NCBI GenBank assembly: GCA_030751555.1
Contig: JASMFX010000003.1
Span: forward strand, 1-13,550
Direction: 5' to 3'
Origin: Candidatus Woesearchaeota archaeon
GTDB taxonomy: Archaea; Nanoarchaeota; Nanoarchaeia; Woesearchaeales; CALCXY01
Length of the DNA: 13,550 nt
In this document: positions 13,326 through 13,550 of the stretch, piece by piece
Layout: each line of letters opens with the position of its first letter
Position numbering within the stretch: the first letter of the stretch is position 1
The notes under the pieces: generated by a model
What the model saw: only the letters and a program-made list of their open reading frames with translations
Told to the model about the DNA's origin: nothing
The model's database searches: none
Position numbers and translations under genes: made by a program

Positions 13326-13550
13326 TTAGCTTACAACTAACTCTCCTGTCATTCCCCTATGACCTGAACCACAAGAAACTGAGCAGAAAAACCCAAATGT
13401 TCCTTTCTTGTCTGCTACAAATTCAACTATCTCTTCTTTACCAGGATCTAGTCTCTGTCGAATCCCATAATCTGGAATAGCTAATCCATGTGGCACATCA
13501 ATGCTTTTAACCTTGATAACTACAGTATCACCTTGATTGACTTCAATGGT
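13326..13550 (-). CDS. CuA-type cupredoxin, C-terminal part (COX2-like)
   Basis: The last 74 codons of a gene running off the window edge encode a cupredoxin C-terminus with a full CuA ligand set: VPHGL (His21 of the visible part) and C-x3-C-x3-H-x2-M (Cys56, Cys60, His64, Met67, within FFCSVSCGSGHRGM). CuA binuclear copper centres are found in cytochrome c oxidase subunit II and nitrous oxide reductase. Neither the N-terminus nor any membrane helices can be seen. No cytochrome oxidase subunit I is encoded nearby in the window, so it may be a free-standing copper electron carrier. The neighbouring DoxX and Lgt genes are co-directional with gaps of one or two bases. Confidence 0.85.
   Translation of the reverse strand, partial: TIEVNQGDTVVIKVKSIDVPHGLAIPDYGIRQRLDPGKEEIVEFVADKKGTFGFFCSVSCGSGHRGMTGELVVS

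Overview
The window most likely comes from an archaeon, probably an uncultured DPANN-type lineage such as a Woesearchaeota/Pacearchaeota relative. The evidence is AT-rich TTTATA-type TATA boxes 25-30 bases upstream of several starts, including two genes that look leaderless, and a fragment of the archaeal transposon-associated DUF2080 family. Several genes have a bacterial flavour (Lgt, a lipobox lipoprotein, a BlaI/M56 pair, CcdA), so a bacterial origin is less likely but not excluded. No rRNA, tRNA or CRISPR was seen, and no stretch over 300 bases lacks a gene.

Layout. 1-246 holds the cut end of an insertion sequence (DUF2080 plus the N-terminus of its transposase) fused tail-to-tail with a truncated YdjM/DUF457-type membrane hydrolase. 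From 8222 down to 167 on the minus strand runs one tightly packed set of ten genes: a small lipoprotein, a membrane-anchored VKOR-type thioredoxin-like protein, a His-tailed protein with a CCG...CGCKH cysteine domain, a tiny anchored protein, a protein with three tandem thioredoxin-like domains, a CcdA/DsbD-type electron transporter, an unknown polytopic membrane protein, an Lgt-thioredoxin fusion, an M32 carboxypeptidase, and the truncated hydrolase. The first eight look like a dedicated extracytoplasmic thiol-redox or metal-handling module. Two neighbouring proteins end in the identical C-terminus MVGGC, and a third carries VGGGC.

Divergent from this set, at 8457-9570, lies a BlaI-family repressor followed by a BlaR1/M56-like membrane zinc protease. 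All four cysteines of the protease are predicted to face outside. The 234-base region between the two transcription units contains TTTACA/TGTAAA inverted repeats of the type BlaI proteins bind. My reading is that this pair senses the outside thiol state and controls the redox operon. That is inference.

At 9593-11435 a second unit encodes an ArsR-family metal sensor, a DUF302 protein and an ArsP/DUF318-type permease. Three copies of a 10-bp operator half-site overlap its start codon. A leaderless SAM methyltransferase follows (11475-12077). The minus-strand set at 12114-13550 encodes a CuA-type cupredoxin (partial), a DoxX-family membrane protein and a second, canonical Lgt. Copper/metal, thiol-redox and lipoprotein themes therefore run through the whole window.
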